Of a stretch of 64,000 bases of DNA, positions 1-8,747 are shown in pieces. The position numbers and the translations under genes are program-made. A model generated the notes under the pieces. The model was not told where the DNA came from and searched no databases. It saw nothing but the letters and a program-made list of their open reading frames with translations. How positions within the stretch are numbered: the first letter of the stretch is position 1; each line of letters opens with the position of its first letter. This DNA is from Gloeobacter violaceus PCC 7421 (GTDB lineage: Bacteria > Cyanobacteriota > Cyanobacteriia > Gloeobacterales > Gloeobacteraceae): contig NC_005125.1 in the NCBI RefSeq assembly GCF_000011385.1, positions 4,030,001 through 4,094,000 of the forward strand, in the 5' to 3' direction.

Positions 1-1
1 C

Positions 2-1066
2 TGGAGCGACCCGGTGTTGCGCTGGCTGTTCTCGACGGTTTCGACGCTGATGATTTTTGACGACCACGACATGCACGACGACTGGAACATCTCTGCGTCG
101 TGGGTCGCCGAGATGCGCGCAAAACCCTGGTGGGACGCGCGGATCGTAGGGGGGTTCATGTCGTACTGGATCTATCAGCACCTGGGCAATCTCGCACCGG
201 CGGAATTGGAGGCGGATAGTTTGTTTGGGCGGGTGCGCGCGGAGGCGGACGCCGGGCCGCTGCTGCGCAAATTTGCTTTCCGTAGCGACCGGGAGGTGCA
301 GGGGACGCGCTGGAGCTACTGCCGCAGCTTTGGGGGAGTGCGGTTGGTGGTGGCCGACGCGCGGGCGGGGCGAGTGGTGGAGGGCACCAAGCGCTCGATG
401 CTCGACGAACAGGAATGGCAATGGCTCGAAAGCCAGGTCAGTGCTCCTTGTGAGCACCTGCTGATTGCCACCTCGCTGCCATTGTTGATGGCGCCGGGAA
501 TTCACCATCTGGAAGCCTGGAACGAAGCGCTGTGCGCAGGCGCCTGGGGCAAGACGGCGGCGAAACTCTCCGAAAAACTGCGCCGTGCCGTCGATCTGGA
601 GCACTGGCCCGCCTTCGAAGCCTCTTTTCATCGCCTGGTCGGACTGTTGCGCTCGGTGGCGGCCGGTGAGCGCGGCCGGGCGCCGGCTTCGATGGTGGTG
701 CTCTCCGGCGATGTGCACCATGCCTACCTGGCGCGGGCCGCCTTTGAAAGCGCCGCAGTGCAGAGCGCTGTCTACCAGGCGGTGTGCTCACCCATGCGCA
801 ACGCCCTCGAAGTGCGGGAGCGCACCGTTTTTCGGATCGCCTGGTCGCGGTGGGCGGAATCGGTGGGCAAACGCTTATCCCGCGCGGCCGGAGTCGCCCC
901 GCCACCTGTCGCCTGGCAGCTGACCCACCACGAACCCTGGTTCGACAATCAGATAGCCACGCTGGCCTTCGAACGACGCGAGGGTCACTTTTTACTCGAA
1001 AAAACGGCTCCGGACGACGCTGAAGGTTTTCACTTCGAGAGCATCCTTGTGCACCGGCTGGTCTAA
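2..1066 (+). CDS. PhoD-like alkaline phosphatase family protein (5' partial)
   Basis: The reading frame is open from base 2, so the N-terminus lies outside the window; the GTG at 14 is internal. The visible ~354 residues look like the C-terminal two thirds of a PhoD-type metallophosphatase. There is an acidic, His-rich metal motif near the start (DDHDMHDDW) and the LSGDVHHAYLA motif, typical of the metal-binding site, about two thirds in. The family hydrolyses phosphomonoesters or diesters, usually outside the cytoplasm; the export signal cannot be judged here. The next gene is convergent. The family call is good, the substrate unknown. Confidence 0.8.
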   Translation, partial: WSDPVLRWLFSTVSTLMIFDDHDMHDDWNISASWVAEMRAKPWWDARIVGGFMSYWIYQHLGNLAPAELEADSLFGRVRAEADAGPLLRKFAFRSDREVQGTRWSYCRSFGGVRLVVADARAGRVVEGTKRSMLDEQEWQWLESQVSAPCEHLLIATSLPLLMAPGIHHLEAWNEALCAGAWGKTAAKLSEKLRRAVDLEHWPAFEASFHRLVGLLRSVAAGERGRAPASMVVLSGDVHHAYLARAAFESAAVQSAVYQAVCSPMRNALEVRERTVFRIAWSRWAESVGKRLSRAAGVAPPPVAWQLTHHEPWFDNQIATLAFERREGHFLLEKTAPDDAEGFHFESILVHRLV

Positions 1067-1094
1067 TGCCGTTGGCCTGCGCTCCCTGGTGCAC

Positions 1095-1742
1095 TCAGGA
1101 AGAGGGTTTAAGGAGCATTCCGAAGACAAAATCCATAAATAACTGCAGCGGTTCGGTGCTCTTGGTGATCTTCATCTGGGTGATTGCCCCTTCCCAGCTA
1201 TTGACCAGAAAGGCCGCAAGGCTGTCGGGGCTCAGGTGCGCCGGGATCTCGCGCGCCTTCTGGGCCTCTTTGAGGCAACCGGCCAGAGCCGCGCACCAAT
1301 CGGCAAAAAACCGCTCGATGCGCACCCGAAAGGTCTCGTTTTGATCGGCAAGCTCCTGGCCGAGATTGCCGAGCAGACAACCCTCGCGGTGCCGGCGCGA
1401 CTCGAAATAGCGGCATTTGGCTTCAAAGTACCGGCGCAACCGCTCGACGGCACCACAGGAAGTATCGCCTAAAAAGCGCTCCATCTCCCGCTGGTGCTCG
1501 CCCGCGTCGTATTCGATGATGGCCAGGCCAAAATCTTCTTTGCTGGCAAAAAAGTGATAAAACGAGCCCTTGGGCACGCCGCTCGCCTGCAAAATCTCCT
1601 GAAGGCCGGAATTGTTGAAACCCTTTTCGCGGATAATGCCCAGCCCCGTACGAATCAGGGTCAACCGCGTGGTTTCCCTGATTTTTGCAGTTCCGGTGGT
1701 TTCTACGCTTCTGGTCATGGGCTGCAGGTAGGGCTGCTCCAT
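1095..1742 (-). CDS. TetR/AcrR-family repressor, NemR/AcuR-like
   Basis: A 215-residue one-component regulator. Residues ~25-70 form the TetR helix-turn-helix, with the GVPKGSFYHFFASKEDF recognition-helix signature; the rest is a ligand-binding helical domain. It is divergent from a YqhD-like reductase and an Old Yellow Enzyme gene. The intergenic region holds three copies of a 15-17 bp dyad resembling the TAGAC-type operator of E. coli NemR, and one copy lies just upstream of this gene, which suggests autoregulation. Cysteines near residues 110 and 120 could sense electrophiles, as in NemR. I chose the ATG at 1742 because a GGGAG sequence precedes it; a TTG directly upstream is possible. The NemR-type role is inferred. 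Confidence 0.85.
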   Translation of the reverse strand: MEQPYLQPMTRSVETTGTAKIRETTRLTLIRTGLGIIREKGFNNSGLQEILQASGVPKGSFYHFFASKEDFGLAIIEYDAGEHQREMERFLGDTSCGAVERLRRYFEAKCRYFESRRHREGCLLGNLGQELADQNETFRVRIERFFADWCAALAGCLKEAQKAREIPAHLSPDSLAAFLVNSWEGAITQMKITKSTEPLQLFMDFVFGMLLKPSS

Positions 1743-1764
1743 CAATCGCTAATCTCCCTCTAAA

Positions 1765-1781
1765 TTAGACTGGTCGTCTCA
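1765..1781. promoter_or_regulatory. Putative TetR/NemR-like operator, copy 1
   Basis: TTAGACTGGTCGTCTCA lies 23 bp upstream of the regulator start. Read on the minus strand it matches copies 2 and 3 except at about two central bases. It is placed to control the regulator itself. Confidence 0.7.
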
Positions 1782-1881
1782 TTTTTGCAAGGGTCGCAAG
1801 CACACTCCCCCGCCCAAAGACTCTCTGTCAGTACTTTGCAGCAGGCAGACGCGAATCTTGGCCGCCGGGATTGACTTTTCA

Positions 1882-1897
1882 GAGACGACTGGTCTAA
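1882..1897. promoter_or_regulatory. Putative TetR/NemR-like operator, copy 2
   Basis: GAGACGACTGGTCTAA is an imperfect dyad with AGAC/GTCT arms. It lies upstream of the YqhD-like gene, 29 bp before copy 3. Confidence 0.7.
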
Positions 1898-1910
1898 TCT
1901 GAGGGCAGTT

Positions 1911-1925
1911 GAGACGACTGGTCTA
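1911..1925. promoter_or_regulatory. Putative TetR/NemR-like operator, copy 3
   Basis: GAGACGACTGGTCTA is identical to copy 2 over 15 bp. It ends 31 bp before the ATG of the YqhD-like gene, close enough to block transcription or initiation when bound. Confidence 0.7.
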
Positions 1926-1956
1926 TTCGAGACCTTCTGGAGCAAGCCACAGCCCT

Positions 1957-3111
1957 ATGAAAAATTTCACGTTCTACAATCCGGTCAAGATTCTTTTCGG
2001 CAAAGGTCAGATTGCCCGTCTGGCTGCGGAGATTCCAGTTACAGCCCGCATCCTGCTCACCTACGGCGGCGGCAGCATCAAGGCCAACGGCGTCTACGAC
2101 CAGGTCAAAGCTGCCCTTGCCGGCCACACGGTTTTCGAGTTCGGCGGCATCGAGCCCAATCCGCACCTGGAGACGCTCCTCAAAGCAGTCGAGGTGGTCC
2201 GCGCCGAGAACATCGACTTTTTGCTCGCAGTGGGAGGCGGCTCGGTGGCTGACGGCACCAAGTTTATCGCCGCCGCCGCCCGCTTCGAAGCTGATCCCTG
2301 GGACATCCTGGCCAAGCAGGCACCGATCACCGCTGCCGTGCCCCTGGGAACGGTGCTCACCCTGCCTGCCACCGGTTCCGAGATGAACGGCACGGCGGTG
2401 GTCACCCGGGCCGCCACCCGGGAGAAACTCTACTTCGGCAGTCCCCTGGTCATGCCGGTCTTCTCGGTGCTCGACCCCGAGACCACCTTCTCGCTGCCGC
2501 CCAAGCAAATCGGCAACGGCATCGTCGATGCTTTTACCCACGTTGCCGAGCAGTACCTCACCTATCCGGTCGGGGCGCCTTTGCAGGACCGCATGGCGGA
2601 GGCGATTCTCAAGACGCTCATCGAGGAAGGACCGAAGACCCTGGCCAATCCCACCGACTACGCGGCGCGGGCCAATTTTATGTGGTGCGCCACCATGGCC
2701 CTCAACGGCATGATTGGTGCCGGTGTTCCCCACGATTGGGCGACCCACACCATCGGCCACGAACTGACCGCTTTGCACGGTATCGACCACGGCCGCACCC
2801 TCGCCATCGTGCTGCCGAGTGTCCTCACCCTCAAGCGCGACAGCAAGCGCGCCAAGTTGTTGCAGTACGCCGAGTGGGTCTGGGGGATCACCACCGGTAC
2901 CGAAGAAGAGCGCATCGACGCGGCCATCGGGCGCACCCGCGCCTTTTTCGAATCGGTGGGAGTGCCCACACGCCTGGGCGACTACGGTGTGCCCACCGAG
3001 ACGATCCCGCTCATCGTCGAGCGTCTCGAAAATCGTGGTGCGGTTGCCCTCGGCGAGCACGGCGACATCGACCCGGCGGCGGTCGACAAAGTCCTGGCCC
3101 TCAGCGTTTAG
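1957..3111 (+). CDS. yqhD: YqhD-like iron-containing alcohol dehydrogenase / NADPH aldehyde reductase
   Basis: 384 residues, full length for the group III Fe-ADH family. It resembles E. coli YqhD from the first residues (FNP-like start, ILFGKG, LLTYGGGSIK). The nucleotide-binding GGGSVADGTKF motif sits near residue 100 and a metal-binding His cluster (HDWATHTIGHELTALHGIDHG) near residues 255-275. YqhD reduces reactive aldehydes such as methylglyoxal and lipid-peroxidation products with NADPH in the cytoplasm. The ATG at 1957 follows a GGAG. It lies downstream of two operator copies and upstream of an Old Yellow Enzyme gene, which fits an aldehyde/quinone detoxification unit under the divergent TetR regulator. 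The family is secure; the physiological substrate is inferred. Confidence 0.9.
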   Translation: MKNFTFYNPVKILFGKGQIARLAAEIPVTARILLTYGGGSIKANGVYDQVKAALAGHTVFEFGGIEPNPHLETLLKAVEVVRAENIDFLLAVGGGSVADGTKFIAAAARFEADPWDILAKQAPITAAVPLGTVLTLPATGSEMNGTAVVTRAATREKLYFGSPLVMPVFSVLDPETTFSLPPKQIGNGIVDAFTHVAEQYLTYPVGAPLQDRMAEAILKTLIEEGPKTLANPTDYAARANFMWCATMALNGMIGAGVPHDWATHTIGHELTALHGIDHGRTLAIVLPSVLTLKRDSKRAKLLQYAEWVWGITTGTEEERIDAAIGRTRAFFESVGVPTRLGDYGVPTETIPLIVERLENRGAVALGEHGDIDPAAVDKVLALSV

Positions 3112-3279
3112 GCAGGTGTCAGGTTGCCGGTGTCAGGCGTCAGGGTTGGGAACCGTCGTATTGGGTTTTCGGTCGGCCTGCGGTTGTCTGGGCGACTGGA
3201 ACTGTTCTGGTCCATTGCCGCAGCCAGGATATGCTTCCTGATTGCGGGTATTTTCAAAACCTCTCACTCAGGATTCGCT

Positions 3280-4344
3280 ATGCACCTGTTTGCACCTTTG
3301 ACCCTGCGCGACATCACCCTGCGCAACCGCATCGCCGTCTCGCCGATGTGCCAGTACTCGAGCATCGACGGTCTGGCGAACGATTGGCACTTCGTTCACC
3401 TGGGCAGCCGCGCGGTGGGCGGGGCGGGTCTGGTCATTTTTGAAGCGGCGGCGGTCGAAGCGCGCGGGCGCATCAGCCCCCAGGACCTGGGCATCTGGAG
3501 CGACGCGCACATCGAGCCCTTGCGGCGGATCAACGATTTTATCCATCGCCAGGAGTCAGTGGCCGGGATTCAGATTGCCCACGCCGGGCGCAAGGCGAGT
3601 ACAGCCCGTCCCTGGGAAGGCGGCGGGCCACTTACCGAGGGTGAGGGCGGTTGGGCGGACAGCGTCGCCCCGAGTGCCCTCCCCTTCGACGCAGGGTATC
3701 CGGTGCCCGAAGCGCTCGATGAAGCGGGCATCGCCGCGACTGTGCAGGCGTTTGCTGCGGCGGCAAGGCGGTCGCTGGCAGCCGGATTTCGGGTGCTCGA
3801 AATCCATGCCGCCCACGGCTATCTGCTCCATTCCTTTCTTTCACCCCTGAGCAACCGGCGCACGGACCGGTGGGGGGGACTATTTGAAAACCGCATCCGG
3901 CTGTTGCTTGCGGTGGTGGAGGCGGTGCGCGGTGTCTGGCCCGAGCGCCTGCCGCTTTTTGTGCGCATCTCGGCTACCGATTGGACGGAGGGAGGCTGGG
4001 ATCTCGAGCAGTCGGTGCTGCTGGCCCAGGTACTCGCCCGCAGCGGCGTGGATCTGATCGATTGCTCCTCGGGGGGAGTTATCCCTGGCGTGCGCATCCC
4101 GGCGGGGCCGGGCTACCAGACCAGGTTTGCCGAGCGCATCCGGGCTGAGGCGGACATGCTCACCGGCGCTGTCGGGCAGATCACCTCGGCGGAGCAGGCC
4201 GACCACATCGTGCGCACCGGTCAGGCGGATCTGGTGCTCATCGGCAGACAATTGTTGCGCGATCCCTACTGGCCCCTCAAAGCGGCGGTCGAATTGCGCG
4301 CTCCCGGTCCCTGGCCCGAACAGTACCAGCGGGCCAAACCGTGA
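3280..4344 (+). CDS. NADH:flavin oxidoreductase, Old Yellow Enzyme family (YqjM/XenA-like)
   Basis: 354 residues. The frame is open further upstream, but the ATG at 3280 begins the family-typical MHLFAPLTLRDITLRNRI. The SPMCQYSS motif carries the active-site cysteine of YqjM-type enzymes. HAGRKA and HAAHGYLLHSFLSPLSNRRTD provide substrate/FMN-binding His pairs, and VLIGRQLLRDPYWP is the C-terminal phosphate-binding region. The enzyme uses FMN and NAD(P)H to reduce activated C=C bonds (N-ethylmaleimide, enones) or quinones. It follows the YqhD-like gene on the same strand after 168 bp and is probably part of the same stress module. A short direct repeat, GGTGTCAGG, occurs twice in that gap (about 3115-3140). 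Confidence 0.88.
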   Translation: MHLFAPLTLRDITLRNRIAVSPMCQYSSIDGLANDWHFVHLGSRAVGGAGLVIFEAAAVEARGRISPQDLGIWSDAHIEPLRRINDFIHRQESVAGIQIAHAGRKASTARPWEGGGPLTEGEGGWADSVAPSALPFDAGYPVPEALDEAGIAATVQAFAAAARRSLAAGFRVLEIHAAHGYLLHSFLSPLSNRRTDRWGGLFENRIRLLLAVVEAVRGVWPERLPLFVRISATDWTEGGWDLEQSVLLAQVLARSGVDLIDCSSGGVIPGVRIPAGPGYQTRFAERIRAEADMLTGAVGQITSAEQADHIVRTGQADLVLIGRQLLRDPYWPLKAAVELRAPGPWPEQYQRAKP

Positions 4345-4465
4345 GCCAGTAGGCAGACACAGGGTGATTGACGGGTAGCATCGCCTGCGCTATACCGGTC
4401 TCAACGTCGACGCCATCAGCCGCCAGGGCGTGCGCCGGACCCTAAAAAAACTTTCTCAAGCTTAA

Positions 4466-4657
4466 CGGGCATGGGCCGACGAGCACTTCTCAAGAGCGCA
4501 CAAGATCCATGTGGTGCTCGATAACCTGAACCTCCACACCCCGGCTTGCTCATACGGTGCGTGGGAGGAGGAGCGCAATCGGCAAAAAGTGCAGATTCAC
4601 TGGCGGTTCACGACGAAGGAGGCTCGCAAGAAACTGAAGCGCCTCTATCCATCATGA
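4466..4657 (+). pseudogene. IS630-family transposase relic (C-terminal)
   Basis: The frame starts after an in-frame TAA at 4463-4465 and encodes HKIHVVLDNLNLHTP, the second catalytic Asp region of IS630 transposases. It then jumps to the family C-terminus (RFTTKEARKKLKRLYPS) and a TGA. The stretch that should hold the catalytic Glu is missing, so this is an internally deleted, inactive scrap. The whole gap 4345-4670 holds nothing else that I can support. Confidence 0.7.
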
Positions 4658-4670
4658 GCGGCGTGTCTAC

Positions 4671-6410
4671 CTAGTAGATGTCCTCCCCGGCGGGGCTCCA
4701 GTCGCTGTGCAGACGGCCGTGCAGCGCAGCACTCCAGGCGGCCACGGTCTTCGGGCTCACGCCGCCCAGAAACGCCTGGTTGTCGGTGTAAAGCGCCAGG
4801 GCACCCTGCAGCCACCGGTAATGGTCCTGGGCCTGGGCGAACCGGCCGCACCGCTCCGCCGCCTGGGCCACTTCGAGCCGCAGGTCGGCCCGCCCCGGGT
4901 ACACCCGCAGCCAGCACTCGCCCGCTTCGAGATAGATCCCGGGATCGGCGCGCAGATCTTTGAGAAAGAGTTTGGAGATCTGCTCGAAGTAAAAATCGGC
5001 CGCGCAGCGCGGCAAACCGGCGAGCCGCTCGGCGAGGTCGCTCCACAAACCGGCGCGCTTGTGGAGATTTTTTTCGATGGCGAGTGCAAACAAAGCAAAG
5101 CGCGCATCTTCTGCAAAACGCTGCGCATAGGCGCTCAGGCGGGCGGGAACGTCGGCGAGTCCGGCCAGGTGCATAAAGCGCAGCTCGGCGAGCGCCAGAT
5201 CCGGGTGAAAAGGATTGGCCTGGACGGCACCCCCCAGCACCTGCAAAGCGGCCGGGTGGGCGCCGTGCTGCCAGAGGTTGCGCCCGTGCTGGAGCAATTT
5301 TTGCGAGGGGGTGCCGGGCTCGGGTGTCCCGGAAACTTCGTGGTAACCGGCGCTCTGGGGCCAGAAGTACTTCGAGGGCGTGGCGGCGAGCATAGTTGCG
5401 TACAGTTCGTAGCGCTCGCGCCGCTGTGATGCGAGCCGTTGCGCCTGCACGTAGCGGTGAGCGCAACGGGCGTCCGCTTCCAAACCGGCCGGGTGGAGCA
5501 AATAACCCACCAGTCGCTCGAACAATCCATCCAGGCTGCTGAAGCCCACGAGCCCCGTTTCGCTCAGAAAATCCCGATAGGGAAGGGCGTTCTGCAGAAC
5601 CGGCACCGCCCCCAGCGCGGCGAGTTCGACCGCTTTGACGTCGCTGCGGCAACGGTTGTAGCCGGTGTCCTGTAAGGGTGCGATGCCGATGTGCAGGGTT
5701 TTGACAAAGGCGTAGTAGTCGTGGATGGTCCCCCACTTGCGAAATTCGAGCTGCGCTTCGGGTACGCGGATGAGCGACGGGATCGCCTCGTTGCCCATCA
5801 GGCAGAGCTTGATCTCAGGGAAGCGCTCCAGGAGTTTTTTGAGGGTCGGCATCACCGCCAGCAGATCCGCCATATGCCCGAGTGAGCCTGCCCACCCGAG
5901 CCGGATTTGGTTGCCTTTGGCCTGCTGGAGCGCTGCAAAGGGCAGGGGATCTTCGGGAAAGTGATTTTTGAGGATGTGGATCGGTTTGGTGGTTTTGCTT
6001 CTGAACAGCCGCTCCAGGCCGGGGCCGGTCACCGCCAGGGCGTCGCCGTGCACCATGAAGCGCTCGTACATTTGCTGCAACAACGGCGAGGCCCACTGGT
6101 CCGCCGCCGGGGACCAGACCGGTGGGTCATAGTGGTTGTCGTTGTACTCGACGAGGGTCTGCCTGCCTTGTGCGCGGCGCTTCTCGATCACCGGCAGCAT
6201 GTCCGGGTCGGCGCACTGGATGAGCACGAGCAGGTCGGCCATCTCCGCCCAGACATAGCGCTCGCTGGCGGTCGCATCCAGATTGATGACCCGCCAGTGC
6301 GGCGCCTGGGCGGCCAGCTGCACCGCCGGCCAGCGCATCCGGTAGTACGAATCGCCCGTCTCGTCGAGGGCCACCAGTTGCACAATCGTGCGCGGGGTGA
6401 GATCCGGCAT
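4671..6410 (-). CDS. Glycosyltransferase (GT4-like) with TPR-like C-terminal region
   Basis: 579 residues. The first ~340 look like a GT-B glycosyltransferase: IRLGWAGSLGHMADL opens the nucleotide-sugar-binding half, followed by IGIAPLQDTGYNRCRSDVKAVELAALGAVPVL, the region that contacts the sugar nucleotide. The canonical E-x7-E is replaced by a KAVELAALG arrangement. Residues ~370-579 are Ala/Leu-rich helical repeats like degenerate TPRs. It probably acts in the cytoplasm on a polysaccharide or protein substrate. It starts 3 bp after the upstream ABM-domain gene ends, so the two are likely cotranscribed. Acceptor and donor are unknown. Confidence 0.75.
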   Translation of the reverse strand: MPDLTPRTIVQLVALDETGDSYYRMRWPAVQLAAQAPHWRVINLDATASERYVWAEMADLLVLIQCADPDMLPVIEKRRAQGRQTLVEYNDNHYDPPVWSPAADQWASPLLQQMYERFMVHGDALAVTGPGLERLFRSKTTKPIHILKNHFPEDPLPFAALQQAKGNQIRLGWAGSLGHMADLLAVMPTLKKLLERFPEIKLCLMGNEAIPSLIRVPEAQLEFRKWGTIHDYYAFVKTLHIGIAPLQDTGYNRCRSDVKAVELAALGAVPVLQNALPYRDFLSETGLVGFSSLDGLFERLVGYLLHPAGLEADARCAHRYVQAQRLASQRRERYELYATMLAATPSKYFWPQSAGYHEVSGTPEPGTPSQKLLQHGRNLWQHGAHPAALQVLGGAVQANPFHPDLALAELRFMHLAGLADVPARLSAYAQRFAEDARFALFALAIEKNLHKRAGLWSDLAERLAGLPRCAADFYFEQISKLFLKDLRADPGIYLEAGECWLRVYPGRADLRLEVAQAAERCGRFAQAQDHYRWLQGALALYTDNQAFLGGVSPKTVAAWSAALHGRLHSDWSPAGEDIY

Positions 6411-6413
6411 CGC

Positions 6414-7058
6414 TCAGTTCGGCCAGACGAGAGCGACATCGAACAGCGCCGGCTGGGCTTCGTACTCGGCCGCGGCGAACAGCTTGCGGATTGGGGCGGG
6501 CAGATCGCCTGTCACCGAGCGAAAGTCACTTTCTGAGCGCCACTGGCTGTAACCGATCACCCGCGTGCCGTCGAAGCTGCGGTGGATATGGGTCGAGACG
6601 AACCCCGGCCGCAGCCGCAATAGATCGATAGCTTCGCAGGCCATTGCCAGCGCCTGCTCCTGGGTGTCGGGGGTGGTCTTGAACACGGCCACGTCGGCCA
6701 GCACACCCGTATGCGGGGCCAGCACTGTGCCGGGACTCTCGGGCTCAGAAGCCGCCACTGCGTACAGGCGGCTGTCGGACGGGGCAAACAGCGATAGCCA
6801 GCCGGTGGCGGCCTGCACTTCGCTGTTGCGCACGAAAGCGTCGTAATCGGCTTCGGTGCGCCATTGGGCGTAATTGACCACGCGGGCGCCGTCCAGGCTT
6901 TTGTGGAGGGTGGCGGAGACGAAACCGGCCTGGTACTGGACCGTGGCCATCAAGAACCGTTCGATGTTGGCGAGCAAATCCGCCTGCCGGGATGGTTCCA
7001 CGGCGAAGATAATGATGGCGGTGGTCAGGCCGTTGCTTCTGGCAATGGTGGGCGGCAT
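6414..7058 (-). CDS. Protein with two antibiotic-biosynthesis-monooxygenase (ABM) domains
   Basis: 214 residues with two clearly homologous halves. Each half contains an AGFVSATLHKS- or PGFVSTHIHRS-type strand followed by DGARVVNYAQWRTEADYD or DGTRVIGYSQWRSESDF, the hallmark of the dimeric alpha/beta-barrel ABM fold. Fusing two domains gives an intramolecular pseudo-dimer. Such proteins act as cofactor-free quinol monooxygenases or haem-degrading enzymes, or have no known activity. Likely cotranscribed with the downstream glycosyltransferase. The domain call is firm, the substrate unknown. Confidence 0.8.
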   Translation of the reverse strand: MPPTIARSNGLTTAIIIFAVEPSRQADLLANIERFLMATVQYQAGFVSATLHKSLDGARVVNYAQWRTEADYDAFVRNSEVQAATGWLSLFAPSDSRLYAVAASEPESPGTVLAPHTGVLADVAVFKTTPDTQEQALAMACEAIDLLRLRPGFVSTHIHRSFDGTRVIGYSQWRSESDFRSVTGDLPAPIRKLFAAAEYEAQPALFDVALVWPN

Positions 7059-7111
7059 CGCGCTCTTCCTGGCGGCCCCCCGACGCTACCTTGAGCTTTA
7101 CCGCCGACGCA

Positions 7112-7822
7112 ATGCCTTTGTTGTGGATTTTGCTGCTGTTGTCGTGGACCGTTCCGGTCGCCGCCACTCCCCTGGCCGAGCGGGTGCGCGCTTTTCCGGC
7201 CGTGGGCGAGGCACTCAATCTGGCGGCGGCGCGGGGGGAGTTGGTCTATCCGGACTGGTTCGCGGGTACCTGGCGGGTGCGCACGACGCTGGCGGACCTG
7301 GCGGCACCCCAGGGTGAAACAGTAATCAACCGCCAGGCCTTTGCTGCGAGCCAAACACTCAAAGGCAAACCCGTAGATTTTCAAGCGCGCTTCGTGCGCA
7401 ACCGGCGCCAGCAAGTGGTGGCGGATCTGGCTTTTAACAATCGTTCAATCGCCGAGGCGTACTTCGGCCGCGCCAACGTGCTGGGCGTGGAGGTGCGCCC
7501 CGACGAGCCGAACCGCCAGGTGATCGCGCTCAAAGGCGACCGGCGCGGCGAACTGGTCACACTGCGGCGGCACAGCGAGAAGCCCGCAGCAAACCGCTTC
7601 GAGGTGGCGGAATTTTACCAGCAGACATTTACAGGTAGCCGCGTGCCCAACCTGCGCGCCATCGAAACGGTGACGCTCTATACCCGGCAGGGGGCGGGGA
7701 TCACTGCTGAGCAAATCACGGCGGTCTACCTCGACCCGCGCGATCCGGCCTATTTCGACGCCAAAGGCCGCGCCGTCACCGTCTACCGCTACCGGCTCGA
7801 ATTCAATCGTTCTATCCCCTAA
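7112..7822 (+). CDS. DUF6816 family secreted protein
   Basis: 236 residues from the ATG at 7112; the frame also opens at a TTG at 7091. The N-terminus is a signal peptide (MPLLWILLLLSWTVPVAATP). The body carries the YPDWFAGTWRV motif and long beta-rich stretches typical of the cyanobacterial/plastid DUF6816 family, whose plant members are thylakoid-lumen proteins. Here a periplasmic location is likely. It is divergent from the ABM gene with a very short shared promoter region and followed closely by a hydrolase. No enzymatic role is known. Confidence 0.75.
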   Translation: MPLLWILLLLSWTVPVAATPLAERVRAFPAVGEALNLAAARGELVYPDWFAGTWRVRTTLADLAAPQGETVINRQAFAASQTLKGKPVDFQARFVRNRRQQVVADLAFNNRSIAEAYFGRANVLGVEVRPDEPNRQVIALKGDRRGELVTLRRHSEKPAANRFEVAEFYQQTFTGSRVPNLRAIETVTLYTRQGAGITAEQITAVYLDPRDPAYFDAKGRAVTVYRYRLEFNRSIP

Positions 7823-7833
7823 GGCCCCTTGCC

Positions 7834-8724
7834 ATGCAGACGCTGCCCGCTTTTTTGCCCCCCGCCGCCGCCCTGCTGCGCGACCCCGCTTCGATCGGGC
7901 TGTTGCAGACCCTTCAGCGCGACCCGGTATCGGTGCCTTTTTTGCCCCAAACGGCCGAGACCGCCTGGACCTTCGCGGCCGGTTCGGACGACCCGCCTAT
8001 CTTGCTGCTGCACGGCTTCGACAGCTCTGCGCTTGAATTTCGCTTCGTGCTGCCCCGGTTGGGGCAGCGGCATCCGACCTGGGCGGTGGATCTGTGGGGA
8101 TTCGGTTTCACTGAGCGTCAGAGCGGGGCCGCTTACGGACGGGCCGAAATCCAGACCCATCTGCACGCTTTTTGGCAGGCGCATATCCGGCGGCCGGTGC
8201 TGGTGGTGGGCGCTTCGATGGGCGGGGCGGCGGCGGTCGATTTTGCCGTTAACCACCCGCAGGCAGTGCAGAAACTGGTGCTCATCGCCAGCACCGGCTT
8301 CACCGGTCCACCGGCCTGGCTTGCGGGTCTGGCGGAACCTCTGCGCGAAGCGGCGGTTGAGTATTTTCGCCAGCGTCGGCTCGCGGCCCTGGGCTGGAGT
8401 GAATTGGTGGGGGATCACACCACTGCCGAACTCATCCGTTGCGCCTCGCTGCCCATGGAAATGCCCTACTGGCGCGAGGCGATCCTCGATTTCAATGCCC
8501 GGGGCGGCTATCGCATCGCCGAGGAGCAGATCCGCGCGGTCAGCCAACCGACCTTGATTCTCTGGGGTGAGCGCGACGAGTCGATTCCACCTACCGACGC
8601 CCTCAAGTTCCTGGCAGCCATCGAAAATAGTGCCCTCGTCTGGATCGGCGCCTGCGGTCACGTTCCTCAGATCGAGCGTCCCGGCATTACCGCCGGGCAC
8701 ATTTTACGATTCGCGCTTCAATGA
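7834..8724 (+). CDS. Alpha/beta-fold hydrolase
   Basis: 296 residues. The oxyanion-hole motif LLLHGFDSSALEFR lies near residue 55, the nucleophile elbow VVGASMGGAA near residue 130 (Ser in GASMG), the catalytic Asp in LILWGERDESIPP, and the catalytic His in GACGHVPQIERP. All triad positions are present, so it should be active as an esterase, lipase or C-C hydrolase; substrate unknown. It starts 11 bp after the DUF6816 stop, consistent with cotranscription. Confidence 0.88.
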   Translation: MQTLPAFLPPAAALLRDPASIGLLQTLQRDPVSVPFLPQTAETAWTFAAGSDDPPILLLHGFDSSALEFRFVLPRLGQRHPTWAVDLWGFGFTERQSGAAYGRAEIQTHLHAFWQAHIRRPVLVVGASMGGAAAVDFAVNHPQAVQKLVLIASTGFTGPPAWLAGLAEPLREAAVEYFRQRRLAALGWSELVGDHTTAELIRCASLPMEMPYWREAILDFNARGGYRIAEEQIRAVSQPTLILWGERDESIPPTDALKFLAAIENSALVWIGACGHVPQIERPGITAGHILRFALQ

Positions 8725-8747
8725 AATTGGTGCTCGCAGACTGACCC

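Noticed and set aside
1894-3060. 388-codon ORF on the minus strand
   Set aside because: Antisense shadow of the YqhD-like gene, which has clear family motifs on the other strand.
3112-3150. Short tandem GGTGTCAGG repeats as a possible operator
   Set aside because: Two copies with a third partial one fit the degenerate heptamer-like repeats common in cyanobacterial gaps; no dyad symmetry.
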